Source: Pseudanabaena frigida | Lineage (GTDB): Bacteria; Cyanobacteriota; Cyanobacteriia; Pseudanabaenales; Pseudanabaenaceae | DNA: 63,150 nt | Assembly: GCA_003242085.1 (NCBI GenBank) | Contig: QBML01000030.1 | Span: forward strand, 1 to 63,150 | Direction of reading: 5' to 3' | In this document: positions 51,995 through 61,195 of the stretch, in pieces | Position numbering within the stretch: the first letter of the stretch is position 1 | Layout: every line of letters starts with the position of its first letter | The notes under the pieces: model-generated | What the model was told of the DNA's origin: nothing | Seen by the model: only the letters and a program-made list of their open reading frames with translations | Database searches by the model: none | Translations under genes and position numbers: made by a program

Positions 51995-52924
51995 ATGTTT
52001 TATCGAGTATTTCAATTTATGCGATCGCTAAGAAACTGGGTGATTATCCTTATAGTCTCCATATTTACCGTGGCATGTAATCCTGCTATTTCTTCTCAAT
52101 CTCCAATCTCTCCCGTTTCCAATACTTCCCAAACTACAGCTTCTGAAGCCAAACCTGTCGCGGCTCCTAAGGTAGTAGCTTTAACTTCCCTATCAGCAGA
52201 TATTATCTATCGCTTGGATAAAACTAAATTAGTTGGTATTCCCGGAAGTCGCTTGTTAAGAGAGAATGCTGAAATATCTAAAATCACTCAAGTCAGCGAG
52301 GGACAAACTCCTCCAAATCTAGAGAAAATTATCGCGCTCAAACCTGACTTAGTAATTGGCGCAACAGGATTTCACGATCGAGTTCTAGAAAAGCTAAAAG
52401 GGCTGGGCATCAAGACCATGACTTCTAGCATTACCAGTTGGAAATCATTAGAGGAATTGACCAAAGCGATCGCTACTGAAATTCAAGCCGATCCCACTGC
52501 CCTAATTCAGTCCTATCAATCTTTGCTGACAGCTAAATCTACGAAGCCAGAACCAACTCTTGTTTTAGTCAGTTCTCAACCAATCCTTGCCCCTAATAAA
52601 AACAGTTGGGCTGGAGATTTGCTGACACAGTTCCAAATTAACAATGTTGCGGCGGAACTACAAGGGCAAAGCCCTCAAAAAGGCTATATCACTCTCTCTG
52701 CGGAAAAAGTCTTAGAGGCTAATCCCAAAGTCTTGATTCTAGTTGATGTAGGCGATGGCACGATTGACAAGCTCAAAACAGCGCCGTTTTGGAACAAACT
52801 TGATGCTGTGACTAGCGATCGCGTCTATACCTTTGACTATTACGGATTAGTTAACCCCGGAAGCATTGAGGCAATTTCTAAAGCTTGTAACAAACTACAA
52901 ATGATTTCTACAGAAAAAGCCTAA
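51995..52924 (+). CDS. Iron-complex ABC transporter substrate-binding lipoprotein (BtuF/HmuT/FecB-like)
   Basis: Periplasmic binding protein for the FecCD-type transporter, 309 residues (301 if the ATG at 52019 is used). Signal sequence with lipobox FTVAC near residue 28. A Ser/Thr-rich linker leads to the fold: KVVALTSLSADIIYRLDKTKLVGIPGS, then EKIIALKPDLVIGATGF near 115-130, and VLEANPKVLILVDVG in the second lobe. One long helix connects the lobes. It lies far from the permease pair (about 3.9 kb) but on the same strand, and the exbB gene follows. Confidence 0.92.
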   Translation: MFYRVFQFMRSLRNWVIILIVSIFTVACNPAISSQSPISPVSNTSQTTASEAKPVAAPKVVALTSLSADIIYRLDKTKLVGIPGSRLLRENAEISKITQVSEGQTPPNLEKIIALKPDLVIGATGFHDRVLEKLKGLGIKTMTSSITSWKSLEELTKAIATEIQADPTALIQSYQSLLTAKSTKPEPTLVLVSSQPILAPNKNSWAGDLLTQFQINNVAAELQGQSPQKGYITLSAEKVLEANPKVLILVDVGDGTIDKLKTAPFWNKLDAVTSDRVYTFDYYGLVNPGSIEAISKACNKLQMISTEKA

Positions 52925-52977
52925 AACAATACTTCTTATTGATTATCGGTCAACTTAAAAATCTATGGCTAAAATCT

Positions 52978-53634
52978 ATGTCCAAACTATTTGACACCCT
53001 AGTTGCGGGTGGAGTAACGATTATTCCACTCATGATCTGCTCATTTTTAGTTGTCACGTTAGCGATCGAGCGATCGATTTTTTGGTCGCGCATTAGCAAA
53101 CAGCAGAAGCGAGTCGTGAGAACTGCGCTACAAATTTATCCAGAAGATCCTGCTCAAGTCGAAGATTTTCTGCAAAACCACATCAACTTACCGATCGCCC
53201 GCATTTATTTAGAAGCGATATCGATTCCTAACGCCACACCCACCGAATTTGCCCTTGCCCTTGATGCGCGTACCCAATCGGAAATGCCGCGACTCAAGCG
53301 TTTCAATAATATTTTTGAAATTATTGTCGGCTTAGCTCCTTTACTTGGATTACTTGGTACAGTTACTGGCTTGATTGCTTCCTTTGGCTCACTGACATTA
53401 GGAGATGTTGGTGGTTCTAAGGCGCTTAATGTCACAGGTGGCATTAGTGAAGCACTTATCTCTACAGCTACTGGTCTGATTGTGGCTGTGATGGCTCTAA
53501 TTGCCGCAAGTATTTTTCGATCGCTCTATGCTCAACAAGTCGCCTACTTTGACGAATGCTGCACCCAATTGGAACTACAGCATTTGCGATCGCTTCGACA
53601 ACAAAAACATGCACAGGTGAACTCCCATGTCTAG
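52978..53634 (+). CDS. exbB: ExbB/TolQ/MotA family proton channel
   Basis: Inner-membrane energiser that uses the proton gradient with ExbD to drive TonB. 218 residues from ATG 52978 (MSKLFDTL); an upstream TTG at 52939 is less likely. Three helices: about 13-33, 116-140 (IVGLAPLLGLLGTVTGLIASF, the family signature) and 160-182 (ISTATGLIVAVMALIAASIF), with the conserved Thr/Glu positions ISEALISTATGL. It overlaps exbD by 8 bases. Confidence 0.95.
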   Translation: MSKLFDTLVAGGVTIIPLMICSFLVVTLAIERSIFWSRISKQQKRVVRTALQIYPEDPAQVEDFLQNHINLPIARIYLEAISIPNATPTEFALALDARTQSEMPRLKRFNNIFEIIVGLAPLLGLLGTVTGLIASFGSLTLGDVGGSKALNVTGGISEALISTATGLIVAVMALIAASIFRSLYAQQVAYFDECCTQLELQHLRSLRQQKHAQVNSHV

Positions 53635-54055
53635 AAGAACTCGCCGTCGTCATGATGAGGATCTCTCAGATCGGCCAATGGAAATTAAGAATGTAGTACC
53701 GCTTTTAGATGTTCTATTTGCGCTACTGACCTTCTTTGTCCTTTCTTCATTATTTCTCAATCGCACGGAAGGATTGCCTGTAAGTCTGCCCAAAGCGCAA
53801 TCGGGAACAATGCAAAAATCACCTGCCCGCGCCACTATTAGTGTCAATGAAAAGACAGAAGTATTCTTAAATAAACAAAAAATCGAAATTGCCGAAGTTA
53901 GCGATCGTGTCAAACAACTATTAGAACCAAATCAAGATCTTGTCGTAGTTCTCAATGCCGATCGCAGCGTCCAGCATGGCGATGTCGTACAAATCATGGA
54001 TCAACTGCGTCAAATTCCCCGCGTCAAAATGGCGATCGCTACTAAAAATAATTAA
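53627..54055 (+). CDS. exbD: ExbD/TolR family protein
   Basis: Partner of ExbB, 142 residues, with one N-terminal membrane helix. The proton-carrying Asp is in MEIKNVVPLLDVLFALLTFFVLSSLFL near residue 28. The periplasmic domain (about 60-140) holds ISVNEKTEVFLN and VVLNADRSVQHGDVV. Starts 8 bases before exbB ends, so translation is coupled. The mazE start is 62 bases after its stop. Confidence 0.95.
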   Translation: MSRRTRRRHDEDLSDRPMEIKNVVPLLDVLFALLTFFVLSSLFLNRTEGLPVSLPKAQSGTMQKSPARATISVNEKTEVFLNKQKIEIAEVSDRVKQLLEPNQDLVVVLNADRSVQHGDVVQIMDQLRQIPRVKMAIATKNN

Positions 54056-54084
54056 AAGAATAATTAAAGAAAAACGTTTATACT

Positions 54085-54098
54085 TATGTTTAAACATA
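54085..54098 (+). promoter_or_regulatory. Palindrome upstream of mazE
   Basis: TATGTTTAAACATA, a perfect 14-base palindrome 18 bases before the mazE start codon. Position and symmetry suggest an operator for MazE/MazEF autoregulation. Confidence 0.45.
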
Positions 54099-54116
54099 CG
54101 CTTTGAGGTTGTAGCG

Positions 54117-54371
54117 ATGACAAAAGTAGTACTCGATCTCAAAACATGGGGCAATAGCTTAGGAGTCCGCTTACCTGCGGCGATCGCCCGTGCCGCCAAA
54201 CTGCACAAAGATCAAAGGGTAAAACTATCGGTTATCGATGGACAAGTAATCATCGCACCAGTATTTAACGAATCCCCTAGCCTAGAAGAAATGATAGAAA
54301 ACTTCGATCCTGCAATACATGGCGGTGAAGCAATGCCCACATCGCAAAGACTAGGCGCTGAGCAATGGTAA
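54117..54371 (+). CDS. mazE: MazE-type AbrB-fold antitoxin
   Basis: 84-residue antitoxin from ATG 54117. The swapped-hairpin DNA-binding fold reads LKTWGNSLGVRLPAAIARAAKL...VKLSVIDGQVIIAP, the standard SpoVT/AbrB pattern. The acidic C-terminal tail (LEEMIENFDPAIHGGEAM) would wrap and neutralise the toxin. Overlaps mazF by 7 bases. The pair lies between exbD and tonB. Confidence 0.93.
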   Translation: MTKVVLDLKTWGNSLGVRLPAAIARAAKLHKDQRVKLSVIDGQVIIAPVFNESPSLEEMIENFDPAIHGGEAMPTSQRLGAEQW

Positions 54372-54736
54372 AAGCCAATTGGATACCCGATCGCCAAGAC
54401 ATTATCTGGATCGATTGCAACTCGCAAATAGGGCAAGAGATGCGAGACGTTCACCCTTTCCTAGTTCTATCCCCCAGCACCTTTAATAACAAAACTTCCC
54501 TAGTAATTGGCTTGCCAATGACCACAGCCGAATATAACGCTGACAATCCCTTTGCTGTGGCAGTAGGCAAAGCATCAGGTCGTAAAGTTGCCCAAAACAG
54601 TTATGTGCTTTGTCATCAGCCAAAATCTTTTGACTGGCGAATGCGTGGCGCAAAACCTCACCCATTAGGCAAATTAAACGAAGATTTGTTTTTACAAGTA
54701 TGCGATCGGCTCAACAAAATCATTCAACTTGCGTAA
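54365..54736 (+). CDS. mazF: MazF-type endoribonuclease toxin
   Basis: 123-residue sequence-specific mRNA interferase. Family features: DIIWIDCNSQIGQEMRDVHPFLVLSPSTFNNKTSLVIGLPMTT with the conserved Arg and the Pro-Val/Leu-Leu-Ser strand, then VLCHQPKSFDWRMRG near 85-100. It belongs to the MazF/PemK fold. Both toxin and antitoxin look intact. Cleavage site cannot be predicted. Confidence 0.94.
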   Translation: MVKANWIPDRQDIIWIDCNSQIGQEMRDVHPFLVLSPSTFNNKTSLVIGLPMTTAEYNADNPFAVAVGKASGRKVAQNSYVLCHQPKSFDWRMRGAKPHPLGKLNEDLFLQVCDRLNKIIQLA

Positions 54737-54772
54737 CTAAAATCAAGCTCATCAAATAACGAGGTAATCACC

Positions 54773-55966
54773 ATGAAAACCATATCTGAACTTGTGGATA
54801 TCCAATCAAAAAAAGAGAGCCAAGCTTTAGCATCCTTATTATTCTTCGGGTTTATCGGTTCCACTTGTGTTCATGCAGCAGTGATGATTACTCCAATTCC
54901 TAATTTGTGGACAACTGTTAGCAAAGAATCAGATGACTTAATGGAAGTTGTGGTAGATACAACGAAAACAACTGAAGAGAAAATTGCCGAAATCGCCAAA
55001 GAATCAGAACCAGTTACTAAAATAGAAGCAAATCACCCCGTAGATGTAGCCCCACTAGCGATCGCCCTTGCCCCTGAAATGACAGTTCCTCTGCAAGAAG
55101 GCAAAGACTCTCCTGCTCCAGATCAATTCAAACCCTTAACCACAACAGGAACGAGTGACACAAAGATGCAGATGGGTGGCGGTTCGATTATTGCTAAAGA
55201 TGGCAATGGTTCTGGCTTTGGCAAAGCAAAAATTCCCACAGGCTTTGTACTTGGTGGCAAAATTAACGGTATTCCTAATGGTAAAAAAGATGGAGTAATT
55301 GGTGGTGTCGTCAATGGCAACCCAAACGGGAAAGGAACTCAAACCAGCACATTACCTCCTGCCGTAACTACACCTAATGAAACTAAGCCCCTAAAACTTG
55401 AATGCCTCAGTTGTCCAAAGCCCCAATATCGCGGTAAAGAGGGAACGCCCAGAGTTACTTATGATATTGCTCCCGATGGTAGGGTTACGAATGTACGGTT
55501 ACGTCAATCTAGCGGTGATGAGCAAACCGATCGCGAAACCATCGAGGCAATGAGCAAATGGCAATTTAATCCGCAAACCCTACCTGAAGGTGGGCGTACT
55601 GACGTTAAGGTGCGAGTCACTTTTGAAGAGCAAGGTTCTCAATTTCAGCGTCAAAACGAAGAGCGTCGTCGCGAGGCTGAGCAACTAGCCGAACAACAAA
55701 GAGCTGTACAAGAGCGTCAACAGCTTGAAGCAGCGCGATCGCAACCAGCCCCTACAGCAATCACACCAGTTAATACACCAACCCCAGAGCGCTCGTCCTC
55801 AGTGGTTAATACTCCTGCTAATACCGCAGAGCCAATTACTACACCAGTGATTAACCCTAATCCTGCATCGCCGCCACCAGTTTCACAGCCAGCGGAGCCT
55901 GTGCCTGTAATTACTAGACCTGAACCTAAATTAGCTCCACCACCGCCATCATTAAGCGGAAAATAA
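54773..55966 (+). CDS. tonB: TonB family energy transducer
   Basis: 397 residues. One N-terminal membrane helix (LASLLFFGFIGSTCVHAAVMI, about 20-42), a periplasmic spacer rich in Gly/Lys/Pro (60-200), the TonB C-terminal domain (about 205-285; CPKPQYRGKEGTPRVTYDIAPDGRVTNVRLRQSSG, then EAMSKWQFNPQTLPEGG), and an unusual further extension of about 110 residues: a Gln/Arg/Glu coiled stretch (RQNEERRREAEQLAEQQ) and a Pro/Thr-rich tail ending PPPPSLSGK. Ribosome site GAGG at 54761-54764. Serves the upstream receptor by context. Confidence 0.92.
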   Translation: MKTISELVDIQSKKESQALASLLFFGFIGSTCVHAAVMITPIPNLWTTVSKESDDLMEVVVDTTKTTEEKIAEIAKESEPVTKIEANHPVDVAPLAIALAPEMTVPLQEGKDSPAPDQFKPLTTTGTSDTKMQMGGGSIIAKDGNGSGFGKAKIPTGFVLGGKINGIPNGKKDGVIGGVVNGNPNGKGTQTSTLPPAVTTPNETKPLKLECLSCPKPQYRGKEGTPRVTYDIAPDGRVTNVRLRQSSGDEQTDRETIEAMSKWQFNPQTLPEGGRTDVKVRVTFEEQGSQFQRQNEERRREAEQLAEQQRAVQERQQLEAARSQPAPTAITPVNTPTPERSSSVVNTPANTAEPITTPVINPNPASPPPVSQPAEPVPVITRPEPKLAPPPPSLSGK

Positions 55967-56172
55967 CAAAAATCTATATCTAGCCCAAAATTTAGATCTT
56001 TATCCCTAGAATGTAGGGCGATCGTACTAAAATCAAAGTTGCAATCTCGCTTCATTATCGGTAGCATAGGGAATAATAAAAAATGTAATAAAACGCAACA
56101 ATCAAAAATATTTGATTTTTTGCAACTGGCTAGCCCAAAACGCATACTAGATAAAAGATAAGAAATTTGACG

Positions 56173-56178
56173 AAGGAG
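56173..56178 (+). promoter_or_regulatory. Strong ribosome-binding site of crtR
   Basis: AAGGAG seven bases before the ATG at 56186 fixes the crtR start. Confidence 0.7.
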
Positions 56179-56185
56179 TGACACA

Positions 56186-57133
56186 ATGCAGCAGCAGGGC
56201 AAAGCCCTAACTGTTCCAATCGGTCTGATGGGTGCAGCGCAGGGATTTAATCCGACGATACTACTGCTACTAGGTTCGATTGTTTTAGCAACCGCATCGA
56301 CAACAGGGTATTGGGTATGGGGCTGGGCAGACTGGCTCGTATTTGTTTGTAACTTTTCATCGCTTTATGTGTTAGGGACAGTAATTCATGACGCTTGTCA
56401 TGGAGTTGCTCATCCCAACCGCATTGTTAATGCAGCGATCGGACATATTGCGGCAATATTACAGGGCTTTGTATTTCCAGTGTTTACTCGCGTTCACATG
56501 CAGCACCACGCTCATGTGAATGATGAAGAGGACGATCCCGACCACTATGTTTCGACAGGTGGCCCATTGTGGTTGATCGCTGCTCGATTTTTTTATCATG
56601 AAATTTTCTTTTTCCAGCGTCGTCTATGGCGCAATTACGAATTGCTGGAATGGGCAATTAGTCGGTTAATAGTTGTTGCGACAATCATTGTTGGCTATTA
56701 CTGGGGTTTTCTCGGTTACATGATGAACTTCTGGTTTGTTCCCGCTGCTGTAATGGGACTTTTGCTAGGATTGTTTTTTGATTATTTGCCCCATCGTCCT
56801 TTTGTTGAGCGATCGCGTTGGAAGAATGCCAGAGTTTATCCTGGACGATTTCTTAACATCATGTTGTTAGGACAAAATTATCATCTAGTTCATCACCTTT
56901 GGCCGAATGTACCTTGGTATTATTACGAAAGTGCCTACTATCAAATGAAGCCACTTTTAGACGCTAACGGGTCTCCTCAGACGTTGGGGATTTTTAAAAT
57001 GCCTGACCTAGCTGGCTTTTTGTACGACGTTTTTTTAGGTATTCGTTTTCATGGTCATGGTGACAAATCTGAGAAACACAATTCTAAAAAATCAAAAAAT
57101 AATTTAAGGTCGGTTTCTGTTAACGAGTCATAG
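56186..57133 (+). CDS. crtR: Beta-carotene hydroxylase CrtR
   Basis: Membrane di-iron hydroxylase of the desaturase superfamily, adding hydroxyl groups to beta-ionone rings to make zeaxanthin. 315 residues. The histidine boxes are HDACHG near 71, HMQHHAH near 107-113 and HLVHH near 233, with an additional His at LPHRPF; all iron ligands are present. About four hydrophobic segments. The basic C-terminal tail (GHGDKSEKHNSKKSKNN) is poorly conserved. It is downstream of the iron island on the same strand, with a 219-base gap, so probably a separate unit. Confidence 0.95.
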   Translation: MQQQGKALTVPIGLMGAAQGFNPTILLLLGSIVLATASTTGYWVWGWADWLVFVCNFSSLYVLGTVIHDACHGVAHPNRIVNAAIGHIAAILQGFVFPVFTRVHMQHHAHVNDEEDDPDHYVSTGGPLWLIAARFFYHEIFFFQRRLWRNYELLEWAISRLIVVATIIVGYYWGFLGYMMNFWFVPAAVMGLLLGLFFDYLPHRPFVERSRWKNARVYPGRFLNIMLLGQNYHLVHHLWPNVPWYYYESAYYQMKPLLDANGSPQTLGIFKMPDLAGFLYDVFLGIRFHGHGDKSEKHNSKKSKNNLRSVSVNES

Positions 57134-57243
57134 CGATGCAAGGTTTGATTAGAACATAAAACCCAAATAAATAGAGGCGGTGCAAAGCACCGCCTCTATT
57201 TATTTGGGTTTTGGTTTGTCTTAGTTATCTCTCGCATTGCTAT
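57128..57243. mobile_element. MITE-like element, complete copy in reverse orientation
   Basis: Ends CATAGCGATGCAAGGTTT (left) and CGCATTGCTATA (right) enclose a perfect 26-bp hairpin (57158-57183 with 57187-57212, loop AAA). Core is the exact reverse complement of 40959-41013. It overlaps the crtR stop region on its left side. Confidence 0.8.
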
Positions 57244-57253
57244 ATAAATTGAA

Positions 57254-57304
57254 GTAATCACAAAAAAGAAGCCTCGCTTAGCGAGGCTTCTTTTTTGTGA
57301 TTAC
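57254..57304. terminator. Hairpin terminator between crtR and the DUF760 gene
   Basis: Perfect 24-bp stem (57254-57277 with 57281-57304, loop TTA) with CAAAAAAGAAGCCTCGC. Bidirectional; lies 28 bases past the end of the minus-strand DUF760 gene. Confidence 0.8.
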
Positions 57305-57331
57305 TGAATATATGTGCTGTTATCACTAGTT

Positions 57332-57643
57332 TTATACTTCTGGACTCGATAAAGCATCTAAAGAATTATCTAGCTGCATTCTGGTTTCCATCTGGCGAAT
57401 GAAGTATCCAGTCATCATTGCAGAACCAATCAAGTTAGCTAGATTTTCGCGATCGGTGGTAATGCTCACATTGAAGTGCGAAGGGGGCAAAATGCCAACT
57501 AAGTTTTGAATGTTTTGGTTAATGATCTGTTGGACTTCAGGACTGACAGACTGTGCAACTGTTGCTAGGGTCTCGGGAGACTGTTTTTTGAGATAGTCAA
57601 GTAAAAGATTGTTGCCAGAATTGAGTTCGCCAAGGTTAAACAT
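57332..57643 (-). CDS. DUF760 family protein
   Basis: 103 residues. LLLDYLKKQSPETLATVAQSVSPEVQQIINQNIQNLVGILPPSHFNVSITTDRENLANLIGSAMMTGYFIRQMETRMQL is the DUF760 pattern found in cyanobacteria and chloroplasts. Helical, soluble. Function is not established for the cyanobacterial members; some plant relatives are linked to chloroplast protein handling, which I mention only as weak context. Confidence 0.85.
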   Translation of the reverse strand: MFNLGELNSGNNLLLDYLKKQSPETLATVAQSVSPEVQQIINQNIQNLVGILPPSHFNVSITTDRENLANLIGSAMMTGYFIRQMETRMQLDNSLDALSSPEV

Positions 57644-57744
57644 ATTTGCTTTCCTGTATACCTATTAATTCACTAGATATATTCTTACTGATGCAATAGC
57701 GGATTTTTGAGTCGGAAAACCGTATTTAACCGAACTAAAAACGT

Positions 57745-57771
57745 TAAAGCCCTTGCAATGCAAGGGCTTTA
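57745..57771. terminator. Terminator after ssb
   Basis: 12-bp stem TAAAGCCCTTGC/GCAAGGGCTTTA, loop AAT, ending 3 bases before the ssb stop on the minus strand. Confidence 0.75.
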
Positions 57772-57773
57772 GT

Positions 57774-58145
57774 TTAGAAGTCGTCGTCATAGCCACCGCT
57801 ACTACTGCTTGCGGCTTCATTATCTTTGCGAGATCCAAGTAGTTCGAGTCGATCTACTCTAATTACTGGCTTTTGGCGTTCATCGCCTGTGGTGCGATCG
57901 TTCCAGCGATCGAATTTGAGCGAGCCTGAGATACCGATCAAGCTACCTTTTTTGACATAGTTCGCAGCCACTTCTGCGGTTTTGTCCCAAACTTCTAAAT
58001 CGAACCAATCGGGTGGATCGTCACGGTTGCTAGTATTGCGGTTAACAGCGATCGCAAAATTACAAACCACTTTGCCAGATTCAAAATATTTGACTTCAGG
58101 ATCGCGTCCTGCTCGCCCAACTAGATGGACTTTGTTTAGGGTCAT
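57774..58145 (-). CDS. ssb: Single-stranded DNA-binding protein
   Basis: 123 residues with one OB fold: VHLVGRAGRDPEVKYFESGKVVCNFAIAVNR, WFDLEVWDKTAEVAANYVKKGSLIGISG, LKFDRW. Acidic tip YDDDF is a shortened form of the usual DDDIPF protein-interaction tail. Coats single-stranded DNA in replication and repair. It ends the minus-strand run after the topoisomerase gene, 57 bases apart. Confidence 0.95.
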   Translation of the reverse strand: MTLNKVHLVGRAGRDPEVKYFESGKVVCNFAIAVNRNTSNRDDPPDWFDLEVWDKTAEVAANYVKKGSLIGISGSLKFDRWNDRTTGDERQKPVIRVDRLELLGSRKDNEAASSSSGGYDDDF

Positions 58146-58202
58146 AAGACAAGCATCAAAAACGTATAGATTTTTTTCATTTTATCTGTTTTTCGGTGAT
58201 AT

Positions 58203-60926
58203 CTATACGACGCGAATAACTTTTTCCGATCGCGCTAGGTCGCTTTCACCAGCAAAAATCGAACGTCCTTGGCTATTTGGCAATTCTAAAGGAATTGCAC
58301 CCAAGGGCATTTGGACGGTTCTCAGTCCTGATTCGTTGTCTTGTCCGATGAGGAAAGTTACAGGGAGATCTAATCGGGGTTTGGCGATTACGGTCATACT
58401 GACTAATTTATCGGTGCGCGATTGGAATTTGAAACATTGAGCGCCGATAGCTCCTCTAACCGCCGCTCGAATATTTGCCGCAGATATGCGTTTGGCATAG
58501 CCTTCGGCGGTGATCAAGATCAGTTCGGAACTAGGATAATTATTTAAATCGAGTACAGATACTCCAATTTGAGCTTCTGAACTTCCCAAGCGTAGAGCAA
58601 TATTTCCTGCAGCGGATCGTCCTACTGTGGGGATCTGGGTTTCATCGGCTTTGAGACGCAAAATTCTACCTGCGGAAGTAGCGATCGCGAGTTCTTGTTC
58701 TAAACCAACAACATCCGCCCAAAAGAGCGAATCATCTTCCTTAAATTTGGCAGCAATTAGACCTCGTGCCGTCATATCGGCAAATTCGGCAAGCGGCGAT
58801 CGTTTGATTTTGCCTTGACTCGAAAGTAAAACTAAACCTGCTGTGGATGATGCATCCTTTTGCCAAACAAACTGCGAGACAATTTTTTCGGTGCTATCGG
58901 GTAAAAGCGTAATTAAGGGAGTACCACGTCCTTTACCTTTGACAATGGGAACATTACCTAAAGCTAGCGGAAATGCTCTACCTGCTTCCGTTAGCACCAC
59001 CATTTCCCGATCGCTGCGAGTGTTGTAAGAATAGATTGTCACATCGTCATTTAAGTCAGCAGATTGTGATGCTTTAGAATTACCTTCAAAGCTCTTGATA
59101 TAGCCTTTATGAGTGATTTGTACGGTAATATCTTGCGGTTCTGCGATGGGAATATTTAGCTCAGTGGTGAGAGAAATCAGGGGAACTTCTACTGGTTTTG
59201 GCTGTTTATTTGTTGTTTTAGTTGAGGATTTGGGAGATTTGCGATCGCTTGCTTTTTCAGTAGGTTGCTCTGCTACTTGCACGGTTTCAAGCGTTTTTTG
59301 AATTGCCTGAGTGCCTTTAGCTTTTGAAGTTGCTTTTGTTGATTCAGATTTCTCTGTAATTGGGCTAACTTCAAGATCTAGGTTCTTATGATTTTCTAGT
59401 AACTGCCATGCTAGATGAGTCCGACGGGGATCGCTATGACGTTTTTTATGCTCGCGTAACTCCTTTTTTAGAAACTTCATTAACTCGCGGCGATCGCTGA
59501 GTAATCTATCTAACTTAACGATTTGCTGTTGCAAAGTTTCCAATTCTTCGCGTAGTTTCTGTTGCTCGATTGCCGTAATCCGACGTAAAGGCATCGAGAG
59601 GATGGCTTCGGCTTGAGTTTCGGAAAGCGAAAATTCAGTTTGTAAGTCAGTCTTTGCAAGGGCGCTATTATTTGCAAACCGTAAAATCCGAATCAAGCGA
59701 TCGAGATCTTGGAGAACTAGTACCAGTCCTTCCAATAAATGCGATTTTTCTTGGGCTTTCTTCAATTGATAGCGAAAACGCTTAACTAGAGTTTCTTCTC
59801 GGAAGGTAAGGAACTCTTGTAGTAGTTCGCGTAAACTCATTTGCTTTGGTTGCGAACCTTGCAATGCCAATAAACTTGCGCCAAAGGTTGATTGCAGCGC
59901 TGTTTGGCGGTAGAGCTGATCGAGAACTACTTCAGGTACTGCATCTTTCTTTAGCTCGATCACGACCCGCATTCCTTCGCGATCGCTCTCATCCCGAATA
60001 TCAGAAATGCCTTCGATTTTGGCATTGTTCACTAGTTCCGCAATTTTTTCGATCCAAGCTGATTTATTTACCTGATAGGGCAACTCGGTAATGATAATCG
60101 CCTGTTTCGTGCGTTTGCCCGTACCTTTACCGCCAAAATGTTCCACTGCCGCGACACCGCGAACGGTAATACTACCGCGTCCTGTTAAGTATGCCTCGCG
60201 CACACCATCGGCGCTCATAATGATCCCGCCTGTCGGAAAGTCAGGAGCAGGGATTAAGGTCAGCAGTTGATCGTCGGGTAAATTTGGGTTGTCAATCAGA
60301 GCGATCGCCCCATCCACAATTTCACTCAGGTTATGAGGTGGGATATTCGTTGCCATCCCCACAGCAATGCCCGTAGAGCCATTAAGCAACAACATTGGTA
60401 GCTGGGCGGGCAATACCGCAGGTTCTTGCTCCGAACCATCAAAGTTATCAACAAAGTCAACAACATCTTCTTCAATTTCGCTCAGCATCGCCTCGTTGCC
60501 GATCGCCGCCAAACGACATTCGGTATAACGCATCGCCGCCGCAGGATCGTTATCTACCGATCCAAAGTTGCCATGTCCCGCCAGCAATGGGTAACGGCTA
60601 GAAAAGTCCTGCACTAGTCTCACTAGCGCATCATAAACAGACTGATCGCCATGCGGGTGGTACTTACCCAGCACATCACCAACGACGCGGGCGCACTTAC
60701 GAAATGGGCGATCGGGTACAAGTCCTAGCTCGTGCATGGCGTAGATAATTCGTCGATGCACTGGCTTAAGACCGTCACGGGCATCGGGTAGGGCACGACC
60801 GACGATGACGCTCATCGCGTACTCTAGGTACGATCGCTGCATTTCAGTTTGCAGTGAAGTCGATACGATCCTGCCCCCGTTAGACTCCGATCCAAAATCT
60901 AACTCTTGCTGCCCTTGCTGTACCAT
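58203..60926 (-). CDS. gyrA: Type IIA topoisomerase subunit A (GyrA/ParC family)
   Basis: Breakage-reunion subunit of gyrase or topoisomerase IV, 907 residues. The catalytic Tyr134 is in [10 protein letters not shown]; the helix [12 protein letters not shown] has Gln95 where E. coli GyrA has Ser83. The tower and coiled coil lead to a Lys/Thr/Ser-rich linker (about 530-600) and then a C-terminal beta-pinwheel. The gyrase box QRRGGKG is not found in the first blade (region [21 protein letters not shown]), which points to a ParC-like or divergent paralog; many cyanobacteria have two such genes. Symbol gyrA is by family and may need changing to parC. Confidence 0.93.
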   Translation of the reverse strand: MVQQGQQELDFGSESNGGRIVSTSLQTEMQRSYLEYAMSVIVGRALPDARDGLKPVHRRIIYAMHELGLVPDRPFRKCARVVGDVLGKYHPHGDQSVYDALVRLVQDFSSRYPLLAGHGNFGSVDNDPAAAMRYTECRLAAIGNEAMLSEIEEDVVDFVDNFDGSEQEPAVLPAQLPMLLLNGSTGIAVGMATNIPPHNLSEIVDGAIALIDNPNLPDDQLLTLIPAPDFPTGGIIMSADGVREAYLTGRGSITVRGVAAVEHFGGKGTGKRTKQAIIITELPYQVNKSAWIEKIAELVNNAKIEGISDIRDESDREGMRVVIELKKDAVPEVVLDQLYRQTALQSTFGASLLALQGSQPKQMSLRELLQEFLTFREETLVKRFRYQLKKAQEKSHLLEGLVLVLQDLDRLIRILRFANNSALAKTDLQTEFSLSETQAEAILSMPLRRITAIEQQKLREELETLQQQIVKLDRLLSDRRELMKFLKKELREHKKRHSDPRRTHLAWQLLENHKNLDLEVSPITEKSESTKATSKAKGTQAIQKTLETVQVAEQPTEKASDRKSPKSSTKTTNKQPKPVEVPLISLTTELNIPIAEPQDITVQITHKGYIKSFEGNSKASQSADLNDDVTIYSYNTRSDREMVVLTEAGRAFPLALGNVPIVKGKGRGTPLITLLPDSTEKIVSQFVWQKDASSTAGLVLLSSQGKIKRSPLAEFADMTARGLIAAKFKEDDSLFWADVVGLEQELAIATSAGRILRLKADETQIPTVGRSAAGNIALRLGSSEAQIGVSVLDLNNYPSSELILITAEGYAKRISAANIRAAVRGAIGAQCFKFQSRTDKLVSMTVIAKPRLDLPVTFLIGQDNESGLRTVQMPLGAIPLELPNSQGRSIFAGESDLARSEKVIRVV

Positions 60927-61047
60927 AAAATCTACGAACGCTGTAAACGAAAATCACAATAATAAACACAATGTAACAGCAAACTCAAGCTGTATAGTGA
61001 TTTTGGGTGTGATAAGTAGTAATTTTCTGGGCGGTCGCCTTTGATGA

Positions 61048-61077
61048 CGGTAATTTTGTAGCTGTCAAAATTACCGC
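61048..61077. repeat. Short hairpin upstream of the topoisomerase gene
   Basis: Arms CGGTAATTTT and AAAATTACCG around GTAGCTGTC. It lies in the gap between two minus-strand genes. Confidence 0.5.
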
Positions 61078-61099
61078 GCTCTAAGCTTTTTCAAAACCT

Positions 61100-61148
61100 A
61101 AATAATTTTCCGAAAGTATTGCTTAGTAACACTTTCGGAAAATTATTT
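61100..61148. terminator. Hairpin after the DUF2779 nuclease gene
   Basis: Perfect 18-bp stem AAATAATTTTCCGAAAGT/ACTTTCGGAAAATTATTT with a 13-base loop. It lies 48 bases past the end of the minus-strand nuclease gene and can terminate it. Confidence 0.65.
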
Positions 61149-61195
61149 GTGCTAAATAAAAACTAAACAGACTATAAGGAAAAAAGCTCGTAGTT

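Noticed and set aside
55717-56202. 161-codon minus-strand frame over the end of tonB
   Set aside because: Gly-rich mirror of the Pro/Thr-rich TonB tail, overlapping the crtR start.
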